The notes under the pieces are model-generated. The model had not been told where the DNA came from, did not search any database, and saw only the letters and a program-made list of their open reading frames with translations. This document shows positions 33,758 through 42,745 of a stretch of DNA of 64,000 nt, piece by piece (position 1 is the first letter of the stretch; each line of letters begins with the position of its first letter). Source of the stretch: SZUA-442 sp963753185 (lineage in GTDB: Bacteria > Actinomycetota > Acidimicrobiia > Spongiisociales > UBA5794); the NCBI GenBank assembly GCA_963753185.1, contig CAVWBO010000007.1, forward strand, positions 434,001-498,000, read 5' to 3'. The position numbers and the translations under genes are program-made.

Positions 33758-34357
33758 ATGGCCGGAGGCACCGAGGGAGCGGACTACACGCGCAGGCTCG
33801 AGGCCGCTGAGACGACCCGATGGAAGCGCCTCCTCAACGTGCGTGCACCGTACCGCTGGAACCTCCGTCGACTCCGGCTCGGGAGGACGCTCGACATCGG
33901 TTGTGGTATCGGACGCAACCTGGTGGACCTCGATCAGGGCAGCGTGGGCGTCGACCACAATGCCCAGTCCGTGGAGGCGGCACGGCGCCGTGGCTGTGAG
34001 GCCATGACGCCAGACGAGTTCGCCGCATCGGACCCCGGAATATTCGACAGCCTGCTCTTCGCGCACGTGCTGGAGCACATGCCGAAACACGATGCGCAGG
34101 AGCTCGTCGATCGATACCTCACGTACCTCGTTCCCAGCGGGCGCGTGGCGATCATCGTGCCGCAGGAAGCCGGCTTCCGTTCCGACCCGACCCACGTCGA
34201 CTTCATCGGCGAATCGGAGATCCAGGCAATCGCCGATTCCCTCGGATTGTCCGTCGTCCGGTCCTACTCGTTCCCCTTCCCGAGGGTGCTCGGGCGGTGG
34301 TTCCGATACAACGAGACCGTCGTGATCGCCGACCGCACCCCGATGAGGGGATCCTGA
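33758..34357 (+). CDS. SAM-dependent class I methyltransferase
   Basis: A 199-residue methyltransferase. SAM motif I TLDIGCGIGRNLVDLD, the acidic turn SVGVDHNAQSVEAARR and the motif LLFAHVLEHMPKHDAQEL are typical of the methyltransferase 11/23 groups. ATG 33758 lies 6 bases after TACGCT (33746-33751), so I reject the longer frame upstream. Acceptor unknown; HVDFIGESEIQAIADSLGL at the C-terminus resembles small-molecule or lipid-acting members. Confidence 0.82.
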   Translation: MAGGTEGADYTRRLEAAETTRWKRLLNVRAPYRWNLRRLRLGRTLDIGCGIGRNLVDLDQGSVGVDHNAQSVEAARRRGCEAMTPDEFAASDPGIFDSLLFAHVLEHMPKHDAQELVDRYLTYLVPSGRVAIIVPQEAGFRSDPTHVDFIGESEIQAIADSLGLSVVRSYSFPFPRVLGRWFRYNETVVIADRTPMRGS

Positions 34358-34462
34358 ATCATGATGTCCCCACGATCGCCGCGATCGGGCAGGGGCCAAC
34401 ACCTGTCATGCACCGACCTCGAGGATTACGTCGGTGCCCGAACCACACACCAGGGAGAACCC

Positions 34463-34870
34463 ATGGAACACTCGACATACGGAATGAGCGTCGCCACGCC
34501 CCTCGACATGGACGAGGCAGATGCCGCCGTCCGCTCTGCCCTCGCGGAAGAGGGCTTCGGCGTCCTCACGGAGATCGACGTCGCCGCGACCCTCAAGGCG
34601 AAGATCGACGTGGACCGGTCGCCGTATCGCATCCTCGGTGCGTGCAACCCCGTGCTGGCCCATCAGGCGCTCGAGCATGACGAACAGATCGGCCTCCTCC
34701 TGCCGTGCAACGTGACCTTGTCTGCGACCGAGGAAGGCACGGCAGTGTCGATCGTCGACCCCACGGTGATGCTCGGTATCGCGGGTGAGTCAGCCGAGAT
34801 GGCTCGGCTCGCCAAGGAAGCGCGGACCCGACTCGAACGCGCCCTCGCCACACTCCCCACCGTTTCGTAG
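34463..34870 (+). CDS. DUF302 family protein
   Basis: A 135-residue DUF302 protein: YGMSVATPLDMDEADAAVR, EEGFGVLTEIDVAATLKAKI and the conserved YRILGACNPVLAHQALE block. The fold is small alpha/beta and the family lacks a firm role, though it is often near sulfur or metal stress genes. The Cys in GACNP is conserved in the group. ATG follows AGGGAGA. Downstream of the sulfur island but with its own 100-base leader, so co-regulation is uncertain. Confidence 0.85.
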   Translation: MEHSTYGMSVATPLDMDEADAAVRSALAEEGFGVLTEIDVAATLKAKIDVDRSPYRILGACNPVLAHQALEHDEQIGLLLPCNVTLSATEEGTAVSIVDPTVMLGIAGESAEMARLAKEARTRLERALATLPTVS

Positions 34871-34892
34871 CCGGGTCTAGCATCGGTCGTCC

Positions 34893-35465
34893 ATGATCTT
34901 CTCCGACCGCACCATCAAGCAAGCAGTGGCTGAAGGTCGCATATCGATCGATCCCTTCGACGAGGCGATGGTCCAGCCATCGAGTGTGGATGTGCGTTGC
35001 GATCCGAGCTTCCGCGTCTTCGAGAACCACAGGTACGCGCTGATCGACCCGAAGGCACCACAGGCAGACCTCACGACGGGCGTCACGGCAACCGAGAGTG
35101 AACCATTCATCCTGCACCCAGGGGAGTTCGTCCTCGGCTCAACGCTCGAAGTGATTGGTCTCACCGATGACGTCGTTGCCAGGCTGGAGGGAAAGTCGAG
35201 TCTCGGGCGGCTCGGACTCCTCATCCATTCGACCGCCGGGTTCATCGATCCCGGGTTCGTCGGTCAGGTGACCCTGGAGCTCTCCAATGTCGCAAACCTG
35301 CCGATCGCCATCTACCCGGGGATGAAGATCGGCCAGATCAGCTTCTACCAGATGACCACACCAGCCGACGTGCCATATGGCTCGCCACAGCTCGGTTCGA
35401 AGTACCAGGGTCAGAGGGGTCCGACGGCCTCCGCGATGCACCGCGACTTCGAAGGGTCCAGCTGA
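34893..35465 (+). CDS. dcd: dCTP deaminase (probably bifunctional, dUMP-forming)
   Basis: A 190-residue trimeric dUTPase-fold enzyme. Hallmarks: MIFSDRTIKQAV start, QPSSVDVR, nucleotide site GKSSLGRLGL and the catalytic Glu in GQVTLELSN; C-terminal YQGQRGPTAS closes over the nucleotide. Length and sequence match the bifunctional dCTP deaminase/dUTPase of mycobacteria, which makes dUMP directly from dCTP. ATG lies 9 bases after TAGCAT (34878-34883). Convergent with ygfZ. Confidence 0.92.
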   Translation: MIFSDRTIKQAVAEGRISIDPFDEAMVQPSSVDVRCDPSFRVFENHRYALIDPKAPQADLTTGVTATESEPFILHPGEFVLGSTLEVIGLTDDVVARLEGKSSLGRLGLLIHSTAGFIDPGFVGQVTLELSNVANLPIAIYPGMKIGQISFYQMTTPADVPYGSPQLGSKYQGQRGPTASAMHRDFEGSS

Positions 35466-35498
35466 GCCACGCCGGGGTCGCCAGCCCAAGCGATCGGA

Positions 35499-36350
35499 TC
35501 AACGCGAAGGAGCGTTGTCCATAGCTCGGGGCAGGGCATCGACGGTCGCCGGACACCCCGCACAGATCACGTCGGCGGGAATCGAGACTCCCCGCCTGAG
35601 GTATCCGAGCGCATAGGGCTGGCACGAGGCGACCGACGTCACCTGACCAACCGTCTCACCATCGAGAACGAGGTCATCGCCCACCCCGACCGCCGCACAC
35701 GGGTGGAATCGCACGTGGACGAGTCGGCGTGGTGGCACTGCATCGCGGTAGTGGACTCTGGCGACGAACTCCTGGCCGGTGTAGCAGCCCTTCGTGAACG
35801 AGACGGTCTCACCGACAAGCCCGGTCATTGCCGGGGTCGTTCCCTCGGAGATGTCGCTGCCCATGCGGGGCCATCCGGCCCAGATCCTCAAGGACTCGAA
35901 GGAGTCGGCATCGACCATGGGGATGTCCTCGGGGTCCGGCAGGTCGGGTCCGACGACGTCGAGGCCCTCGACGTCACCCCAGTCGACCCGTGCGACCACG
36001 GGAGCATCAGCGGTGACCGCTGCGGCTCCGGGACCACGGTACGCGATCGCGTCCCACGTCTCCTGCTCGAACGAGACATCCATGCGGAAGAGGAATCCGT
36101 CGATCCGCTCCCGGATGCGATCGCCCCACCCCTCATCCGTGTCGAGGATGAACGAGGAGTCACCGGTTCGGCTGATCCGCAGCAGTGCAACGATCTCGCT
36201 CTTCGGTTCGAGCAGGAACGACCACGCGGAGTCACCGATCGACAGGGCCATGACGTCCTGGGTGAGCTGGGACTGGAGATGGTCGCGGGCGTCGTCGCCC
36301 TCAACGAGCACGACATCACGTGCGAACCGCGCCGCCTTGAGCATCTCCAT
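35499..36350 (-). CDS. ygfZ: YgfZ/GcvT-like folate-binding protein for Fe-S enzyme maintenance
   Basis: A 283-residue member of the YgfZ/IBA57 family, related to the glycine-cleavage T protein. The signature KGCYTGQEFVAR with its conserved Cys is present, as is an N-terminal HLQSQLTQDVMALS folate-fold block. These proteins use tetrahydrofolate to support Fe-S cluster repair and tRNA thiomethylation. ATG 36350 lies 7 bases after a minus-strand TAGCCT box, a leaderless start. Confidence 0.88.
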   Translation of the reverse strand: MEMLKAARFARDVVLVEGDDARDHLQSQLTQDVMALSIGDSAWSFLLEPKSEIVALLRISRTGDSSFILDTDEGWGDRIRERIDGFLFRMDVSFEQETWDAIAYRGPGAAAVTADAPVVARVDWGDVEGLDVVGPDLPDPEDIPMVDADSFESLRIWAGWPRMGSDISEGTTPAMTGLVGETVSFTKGCYTGQEFVARVHYRDAVPPRRLVHVRFHPCAAVGVGDDLVLDGETVGQVTSVASCQPYALGYLRRGVSIPADVICAGCPATVDALPRAMDNAPSR

Positions 36351-36394
36351 GGCTCCAAGGCTAGGGACACGGAGCCGACCGGACGACGAACCCG

Positions 36395-37108
36395 CTACGT
36401 GGTCGTGAAATCCGTGCCGTCGGTCAGCCAGAGGTTCAGCTCCTCCCTATCGGGAAGGTGCAGGGTTCCCGACCGCACGAAGTAGGCGACATCGACGTAG
36501 TCGATCGCAGCAGGGTCGTGCGTCGCCATCAGTACCGTCGTGCCGCGGCCCGCAATGTCCTTGAGCATCTGGAGGATTCCCGCACCGGTCGTCGTGTCGA
36601 GCTCACCGGTCGGCTCGTCTGCGAGGAGGTACTTCGGTTCGTGGACGAGGGCTCGAGCGATCGACACCCGCTGCTGCTCCCCGCCGGACATCTCGTCAGG
36701 ACGGTGGTCGATCCGCCGAAGCAGGTCGACGGAGTCGAGCGCTGCCTCGACCCTTCGCTTGGCGTCTGTGCCGCGAGCACCACCGAGGCGGAGGGACACA
36801 TCGACGTTCTCTCGCGCCGACGCAAGCGTCAGCAGGCTCGCGGACTGGAAGACGAAGCCGAGCTTGGTCCGTCGCAGACGCGCCGCACCGGCCTCCGAGA
36901 GCTGGTCCGCTCGTTCGCCGTCGATCCACACCTCACCCTCGTCTGGGCGCTGCAACAGCCCGAGCATGTGGAGTTGGGACGTCTTCCCCGACCCGGATGG
37001 TCCGAACAGGGCTACGAACGTCCCTGGGGCAACCTCGAGATCGACGTTGAGCGCACCGACCGCCCCGTTGGGATACCGCTTCGTCACGTGGCGCAGTTCA
37101 AGACTCAT
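36395..37108 (-). CDS. MacB/LolD-type ABC transporter ATPase
   Basis: A 237-residue ABC ATPase. Walker A GPSGSGKTS, Q-loop FVFQSASLL, signature MSGGEQQRVSIAR, Walker B YLLADEPTGELD. This is the type that pairs with FtsX/MacB permeases. I choose ATG 37108 (MSLELRHVTKRYP) rather than the upstream in-frame GTG/ATG; it overlaps the preceding ATPase gene by 11 bases. Together with the next two genes it forms a three-gene exporter or mechanotransmission operon in which two different ATPases serve one large permease. Confidence 0.85.
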   Translation of the reverse strand: MSLELRHVTKRYPNGAVGALNVDLEVAPGTFVALFGPSGSGKTSQLHMLGLLQRPDEGEVWIDGERADQLSEAGAARLRRTKLGFVFQSASLLTLASARENVDVSLRLGGARGTDAKRRVEAALDSVDLLRRIDHRPDEMSGGEQQRVSIARALVHEPKYLLADEPTGELDTTTGAGILQMLKDIAGRGTTVLMATHDPAAIDYVDVAYFVRSGTLHLPDREELNLWLTDGTDFTTT

Positions 37109-37940
37109 CGTGACCACCCTCCGGCTCCAGGAGGAGCCCCTCTGGCACGACCTTCACCCTCACGCGGTCATCGATGCCGGCCTCGATCATCAGGTCCCGC
37201 GGCAGCTGCACCATGCCTCGATTGTCGACCGCCACGAGTTCGGAGGCACCGCGCCTCGATTGGGTGGCGATACGCCCGTCGGCGATACGAACGACACGGT
37301 CCGTCCGTCTCGCTATCGCAACATCGTGGGTGACGACGAGGACGGACAGGCCACCGTCGTGTGAAAGCTGGCGGAGCAACTCGAAGATCTCGAGCGAAGT
37401 CTCCGTGTCGAGCTCGCCGGTGAGCTCGTCCGCAAGGAGGAGCTTCGGACCAGGTGCGAGCGCAACGCACAGGGCGAGGCGCTGCTGCTCGCCGCCTGAC
37501 AGGGTGTGGATCGGGGCGTGGGCCTTTCCACGGAGGCCGACGGCCTCGAGCAGGGCCATCGCCCTGTCCTTTCTCTTGCGCCCGGAGATGCCCCCGAGGA
37601 GCATCGGGAGTTCCACGTTCTGGGCGGCCTTGAGGTACGGGAGGAGGTTCCGCGTGAAGTCCTGCCACACGAACCCGACATCGCGTCTGTAGTAGCGGGC
37701 AAGGTCACGGGCACTGATGTCGGTCAGATCGCGATCAACCACGGTGGCTCGTCCTGCCGATGGCTTCTCGAACCCGGCGAGGATCGTCAGGAGCGTCGAC
37801 TTTCCCGCACCGGACGCACCGACGACGGAGATGAACTCGCCCTGTTCCATGGACAGGTCGAGGCCCTGGAGGGCGACCACCTCGAGATTGCCCTGCTTGT
37901 GGATCTTGATGAGATTGTGGCATTCGATGATCTTGGGCAT
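37098..37940 (-). CDS. ABC ATPase with fused C-terminal AbrB-like domain
   Basis: A 280-residue protein. The first 230 residues are a MacB/LolD-type ATPase: Walker A GASGAGKST, signature LSGGEQQRLALC, Walker B LLLADELTGELD (Leu replaces the usual Pro). The last 45 residues, from SELVAVDNRGMVQLPRDL through GIDDRVRVKVVPEG, read as an AbrB/MraZ-like swapped-hairpin domain, otherwise a DNA-binding or dimerisation module. This fusion is unusual. ATG 37940 overlaps the permease stop (TGATG). Confidence 0.82.
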   Translation of the reverse strand: MPKIIECHNLIKIHKQGNLEVVALQGLDLSMEQGEFISVVGASGAGKSTLLTILAGFEKPSAGRATVVDRDLTDISARDLARYYRRDVGFVWQDFTRNLLPYLKAAQNVELPMLLGGISGRKRKDRAMALLEAVGLRGKAHAPIHTLSGGEQQRLALCVALAPGPKLLLADELTGELDTETSLEIFELLRQLSHDGGLSVLVVTHDVAIARRTDRVVRIADGRIATQSRRGASELVAVDNRGMVQLPRDLMIEAGIDDRVRVKVVPEGLLLEPEGGHDES

Positions 37941-40900
37941 CAGCGGTCCACCTCCCTCAGGACCTCGCTCATCCTGCGCACGGAGACGCGCCTCGTCGCC
38001 CACAGGACCGACGCTATGAGGAGGGTCGCGACGATCGCGATGTAGCCGGCGAGCTGCAGTCTCGGCACGGAGAGCAGGATGGTCGGCACGATGTCTTGTG
38101 CCGTCTCACCGAGCTGGAAGAACGGGAGCATGATCACAACGAGGAGGATGCCCCCGAGCACGCCGATCAGCGCGCCTATTCCGATGACGACGAGCTGCTC
38201 GAGCGCGAACGTGACGCCGACGCTGGTCCGCTCGAAGCCGAGGGCCCGAAGGACGCCCATCTCCCTCGCCCGCCGCGACACGGCGAGCAGGACATATCCG
38301 CTTACGCCGGCCAGTGCGAGCACGACACCGGTCGCTGCCCCGACGAAGAGGATCGCGACCAGACCGACCTGGACGGGCCGGCTCGAGAACGCCGCCTCTG
38401 CACCTCCGATGGTCCAGACCGCGTCCGGTTCATCGGCCATCTGGGCACCAACCACGCGGATGACGGCGTCCGGCTCATCGGTGGACACCCATAACTCCTC
38501 AGGCCCTTCGACACGTGCGATCGCCCCTGACAACGACCACGAGCCCGCCCCGTTCGCCCAGGCGTTGTACGCATCGAGATCGATGACCATGACCCCATCG
38601 AGCCGAGGATCCGACGCGGTCGGAACCTGCTCGACGTAACCGACCATCTCGCCCGCGATGATCTCGGTTCCGATCGAGTAACTCGACACAGACCCCGGCG
38701 TGAGACCCGCTATCGCAGCCGCGTCCCGATCGAGGAGCACCTTGAGGTCGTCGGGAGTCCGCCACATCTGTGGGATGTCCGTCGTCGAGCGCGTCTGGAG
38801 CGGAGGTAGGGACCAATGCGCCACCACGCCGGTTCGCCACAACGGATCGGCCTGGATCTCGGCTTGGGTCGGCTGAGCAGTTCCCGGGGGAAGCTCCACG
38901 TACCTGGCAATAGCAGCTTCCGACGCATCCGCTTCGGGATCGACGAGGAGCTGGTTGATCGCCTTCATCTCCGTCGTGTCGAGGATGACCGATCCCGAAG
39001 GTCCGACAGCGGTGAGATCGGTGAGGAGCAGGGAGCCGCCATCTATCACGACCCCGCTGTCGGCATTCGCCAGTTCCACCCACATGGCCGTCATCGACAG
39101 CGGAGGGCGCGGAGGCTGGAAGTACGTGGTGTTCCTCGCCGTTGCGAGGTCGATGGTCACGTTCGTCCATGCATTGTCGACGAAGTCGCCGTCGGCGGCC
39201 ATCGTCCATACGCGGGTGTCGGCATCGATCACCCTGATGAGCAGTCGGTGGGCCGTCTCTTCCGTACGCTCGCTCGACGACCCTTCAGCGAGCGTGGGGG
39301 GAAACACGACACCTTCGACCTCGATCGCCGTCGCGTCGTCGGGAATCTCGACGCCGACATCGGGGGGACCGTCGGGTCGCAGGAGCGAGAAGACCTCGGC
39401 TGGCGTCTCGGCCCCGAAGTCGCTCCGCCAGGTCACGACGCTCGCGAAGTCGTCCGGACGTACCGCGAGGGTCTCGGCACGCCGTCCCGCCTGGCGCGGG
39501 GCGCCGTCCGTCCTCAGCACGGGAGTACCGAGGGACCCTTCGGGGGCGATGGCATACCCTGCGTCCTGGCCGACGACCCTGACGTCAGCCCCTGCAGCGA
39601 ATGCCGCCCTGTCCGCATAGGACTGCTCGAGCGTCGCCGCGTAGGTAAGGGCGAACGCGCCGAGACCCGTCGTGACCCACACGAGCAGCGCAAGGCGCCC
39701 GTAGGGCACCGGATTCCGCCCGAGGTGCCAGCCGGTCAGGGCGACGGAAAGGTTGCGAGGCTTCGTGAACAGCCAGCCGACCAGCTTGAGGACGTAGGGG
39801 AACACCCTCAGCAGGATCAGCGCGCCTGTGAACAGCAGGAGCGCGGGGAAGATGACGGCGAGGGGGTCGAGTGTCGCCTCCTCACCCGACTGGTTGATGA
39901 ATCCCCGCAGCCTCAGCTGGATGAGGAGGACGAGTGACAGCGCGATCGCGAACAGATCGATGTTGTACTTCTGCCAGATGGACTTCGTGCCAGGCCGGGC
40001 GGCGAGGGAGCGCAGCGCGAGGACACCTCGACGAGCGTACGGCAGAATCGTGACGCCCATCGCCACGAATGTCATCACACCGCCCGCGACCATGAATGGA
40101 ACGATCGACCGGATCTGGGAAACCTCGAGCGCTCCTCCCCCCGTCAATGTGGTGAGGGGTGGAATCCTGCCCGTCAGGCCCACGAGGAACCTCGCCACAA
40201 TGGGCGCGAGAAGGGCGGCGGTCGCGGCGATGACGAAGGACTGTCCGAGATGGATGCCCGTCGTCTGCCATGCGGACGCACCGCGGGATTTCAGGAGCGC
40301 GATCTCCGGGCCCTCCCGTTCGACGGTGAGCGCGGAGGTATAGACAAGGAAGTAGACGGCGCCACCAACGACGAGGGCGAGCATCGCGAGGATGGGGCCG
40401 CCCACGATCACCGATCGGGTCGTGAATTCGGTGAGGAGGGAGGTGATGAAGGTCGTTGCCGGGATCGTTCCACCGCTTTCACGGGCCAACTGGGCTCGGA
40501 ACTGCACGAGCCTGCCCTGGAGGTCGTTGACGTCCTGCAACTCGACCGTCGCCTTGTCGAGCGGCATGCGCCAGCGCTGGGTTGCGGTGATCTGGGGAAG
40601 GCCCCGATCGGTCCTCAGCCAAGGATCCACCGTGGCACTCGTCGGTGTGCGTGCCAGCCATTGGTCGAACACCGTCGCATCCCAATAGACCATGCGGTCC
40701 GGATCGTCGACTCCCCACACGGCTGCCGTCCTGGATACGGGGGTCACGATCGCAGCGACCTCGACGTACTCGAAGACCTCGGGGAGCCCGGAGAACGGCT
40801 TGATGAAGAACGCGTCCCCGACTTCCGCGCCGGTCAGCTCGGCCACCCGACGACCGATCATGATCTCGATGGGCTCGTATGCACCGGGGTCGACCGATCC

Positions 40901-41524
40901 ATCGTCGGTGAACGCGCCATCGACCACCTCGAGGATCTCTGGCAGATCCGGAGAGGTGAAGAGTCGTACCTGGAGTGCCTCCTGCGGTGGAGTGGGGTAC
41001 GGTGGCCGACCGAGCTCACCAGGATCTGTGACTCCACCCGTGTCGACGTCCTCGAGATCCTCGAACTCGTCACACGCGCTCGGGAGGCTTTCCGTTGGTG
41101 CGATCACCGACGCCAGGACGGCGCAGTACTGCAATCGCCACGTGTCGGCGAGGGCGATGAAGTCGATGGCAGCGTCGGGCCCTGACGGGATGACGGCGAA
41201 CTCGCGGGTCTGCGTCCGCTCCTCCACGACCGGGTACCACGGCTGGAGCCACGTCTGTTGGGCGTCGTCGACGATGGTGCGGTTGGACTCGGCCGTTGTC
41301 GCGTCGTATGCGTTGAAGGTCGAGAATGCGCTGACGTCCGTCTCCTCCTGGAGCGCATTGTCTATCGAGAACTTCAGGTCGACGGCCTGGATGGACGCCT
41401 CATACAGCGGCACGACCACGAGCAGGGCGATCACCAGGGTCGCCCCGAGCAGGGAACCCACGAGGATCCCCTTCTTCGACCAGACGCGGCGTGCCACGAG
41501 TCCGAGATACGTAGCAATTCTCAT
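37940..41524 (-). CDS. Giant FtsX-like ABC permease
   Basis: A 1194-residue membrane protein. One membrane segment near residues 20-40 precedes a large outer domain (about 45-375). A first FtsX-like set of helices follows (MLALVVGGAVYFLVYTSALT onward to about 620), then a second outer domain (about 660-1060) and a final three-helix FtsX core (GLVAILFVGAATGVVLALAG to LQLAGYIAIVATLLIASVLW). The conserved SRRAREMGVLRALGFER loop that docks the ATPase is present, and VEREGPEIALLKSRGAS is its counterpart in the first half. It likely exports or extracts lipids or peptides, or transmits force, with the two ATPases downstream. Confidence 0.85.
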   Translation of the reverse strand: MRIATYLGLVARRVWSKKGILVGSLLGATLVIALLVVVPLYEASIQAVDLKFSIDNALQEETDVSAFSTFNAYDATTAESNRTIVDDAQQTWLQPWYPVVEERTQTREFAVIPSGPDAAIDFIALADTWRLQYCAVLASVIAPTESLPSACDEFEDLEDVDTGGVTDPGELGRPPYPTPPQEALQVRLFTSPDLPEILEVVDGAFTDDGSVDPGAYEPIEIMIGRRVAELTGAEVGDAFFIKPFSGLPEVFEYVEVAAIVTPVSRTAAVWGVDDPDRMVYWDATVFDQWLARTPTSATVDPWLRTDRGLPQITATQRWRMPLDKATVELQDVNDLQGRLVQFRAQLARESGGTIPATTFITSLLTEFTTRSVIVGGPILAMLALVVGGAVYFLVYTSALTVEREGPEIALLKSRGASAWQTTGIHLGQSFVIAATAALLAPIVARFLVGLTGRIPPLTTLTGGGALEVSQIRSIVPFMVAGGVMTFVAMGVTILPYARRGVLALRSLAARPGTKSIWQKYNIDLFAIALSLVLLIQLRLRGFINQSGEEATLDPLAVIFPALLLFTGALILLRVFPYVLKLVGWLFTKPRNLSVALTGWHLGRNPVPYGRLALLVWVTTGLGAFALTYAATLEQSYADRAAFAAGADVRVVGQDAGYAIAPEGSLGTPVLRTDGAPRQAGRRAETLAVRPDDFASVVTWRSDFGAETPAEVFSLLRPDGPPDVGVEIPDDATAIEVEGVVFPPTLAEGSSSERTEETAHRLLIRVIDADTRVWTMAADGDFVDNAWTNVTIDLATARNTTYFQPPRPPLSMTAMWVELANADSGVVIDGGSLLLTDLTAVGPSGSVILDTTEMKAINQLLVDPEADASEAAIARYVELPPGTAQPTQAEIQADPLWRTGVVAHWSLPPLQTRSTTDIPQMWRTPDDLKVLLDRDAAAIAGLTPGSVSSYSIGTEIIAGEMVGYVEQVPTASDPRLDGVMVIDLDAYNAWANGAGSWSLSGAIARVEGPEELWVSTDEPDAVIRVVGAQMADEPDAVWTIGGAEAAFSSRPVQVGLVAILFVGAATGVVLALAGVSGYVLLAVSRRAREMGVLRALGFERTSVGVTFALEQLVVIGIGALIGVLGGILLVVIMLPFFQLGETAQDIVPTILLSVPRLQLAGYIAIVATLLIASVLWATRRVSVRRMSEVLREVDR

Positions 41525-41617
41525 ATGTCGAGTCCCTGTGCCTCCGGAACCGCAATCACCCTAGGCATTTCCGCCGTTCTGTGCGCGCCCATGGGGCACC
41601 GTTCTGGCGCCCGAGCG

Positions 41618-42745
41618 TCAACCGCGCAGACCGGGAAGGGTGAGCCGTTCGGCGTGATGGCACGCCACGCTCCGATCACCGGTCGACGAGAGCGCAGGCG
41701 TGGTGTCCGAGCACACGTCGGTTGCGTGCGCGCACCGATCGACGAAGACGCATCGCGAATGGTCGATGTCAACCAGCCGGGGTGCCTCGCCAGGGATGCT
41801 GCGAAGGCGGCCAGGTGTGACACCGGGAATCGATCCGAGGAGACCTGACGTGTATGGGTGGTGTGGGTGGTGGTAGATACCGGTCGCGGAGTCCTCCTCG
41901 ACGATCTCTCCCCCATACATGACCGCCACCCTGTCGGCGAGCGACGCGACGGCGGCGAGATCGTGGGTGACGATCACCATGGCCATGCTCCGCTTGGCCT
42001 GCATGTCCCTCATGAGGTCCATGATCGATGCCGCGACCGACGGATCGAGGCCGTTGAGCGGCTCGTCTGCGATCAGCACCTTCGGTGCCTTCGTCAGGGC
42101 GGCTGCGAGCATCGCGCGCTGGGCCATGCCCCTTGACATCTCGTGGCTGTACGCGTTGAACAGGCGCCGCGACTTCGGAAGGCGAACCTCGCCGAGGGCA
42201 TCGAACACCCTCGCCTCGATCTCCTCCGGGGTGAGCTGGGAGTGGTAGGCGAGCGCCTCCCCCGATTGGTCCCCGATCACCATGGTCGGTGTCCAGGCGC
42301 CGATCGGATTCTGGAACACGAAGCCGACCTCCGTGCCGATCAAGCGTGCGAACTCATCGTCTCCGTAGTCGGCGATCACCGTTCCCGATAATCGTTCATT
42401 CTTGCGTTCCTTGCGGGATCGTTTCCGTTCAGGATCCGGGAGGGCACCGCCTGGTCTGAAGGCATGACCTCGGTAGCGGACCTCTCCTCCGATGACCCGA
42501 GCTCCCGGGGCGAGCAGCCCGAAGCCACCCATGAGGGCGAGTGACTTGCCGCTCGCCGACTCACCGATGAGGGCCAGAACCTCACCCTCTCCGACCGAGA
42601 AGGACACACCAGGAAGCACTTCGACCCACCCCGCTGCCAGCTGCTCACCGCCCTCGGTGACGGGTCCCGGGACATCCCCCATTGCGCGATCCGCGTCGAA
42701 GACCGCAACTCGCAGGTCGTTCACCTCAAAGAGTGACGGGGGCAC
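41618..42745 (-). CDS. OppD/DppD-like ABC ATPase without adjacent permease
   Basis: A 375-residue peptide-importer-type ATPase. Walker A GESASGKSL, Q-loop VGFVFQNPIGAW, Walker B VLIADEPLNGLD and the C-terminal oligopeptide domain with a Cys cluster (CVFVDRCAHATDVCSD then VACHH), which in DppD holds a [4Fe-4S] cluster. The signature is MSRGMAQRA in place of LSGGMxQR, a change in a residue that contacts ATP. A long insert of charged residues follows the first lobe. It starts with GTG, overlapping the EamA gene end by 20 bases. Partners must be elsewhere. Confidence 0.8.
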   Translation of the reverse strand: MPPSLFEVNDLRVAVFDADRAMGDVPGPVTEGGEQLAAGWVEVLPGVSFSVGEGEVLALIGESASGKSLALMGGFGLLAPGARVIGGEVRYRGHAFRPGGALPDPERKRSRKERKNERLSGTVIADYGDDEFARLIGTEVGFVFQNPIGAWTPTMVIGDQSGEALAYHSQLTPEEIEARVFDALGEVRLPKSRRLFNAYSHEMSRGMAQRAMLAAALTKAPKVLIADEPLNGLDPSVAASIMDLMRDMQAKRSMAMVIVTHDLAAVASLADRVAVMYGGEIVEEDSATGIYHHPHHPYTSGLLGSIPGVTPGRLRSIPGEAPRLVDIDHSRCVFVDRCAHATDVCSDTTPALSSTGDRSVACHHAERLTLPGLRG

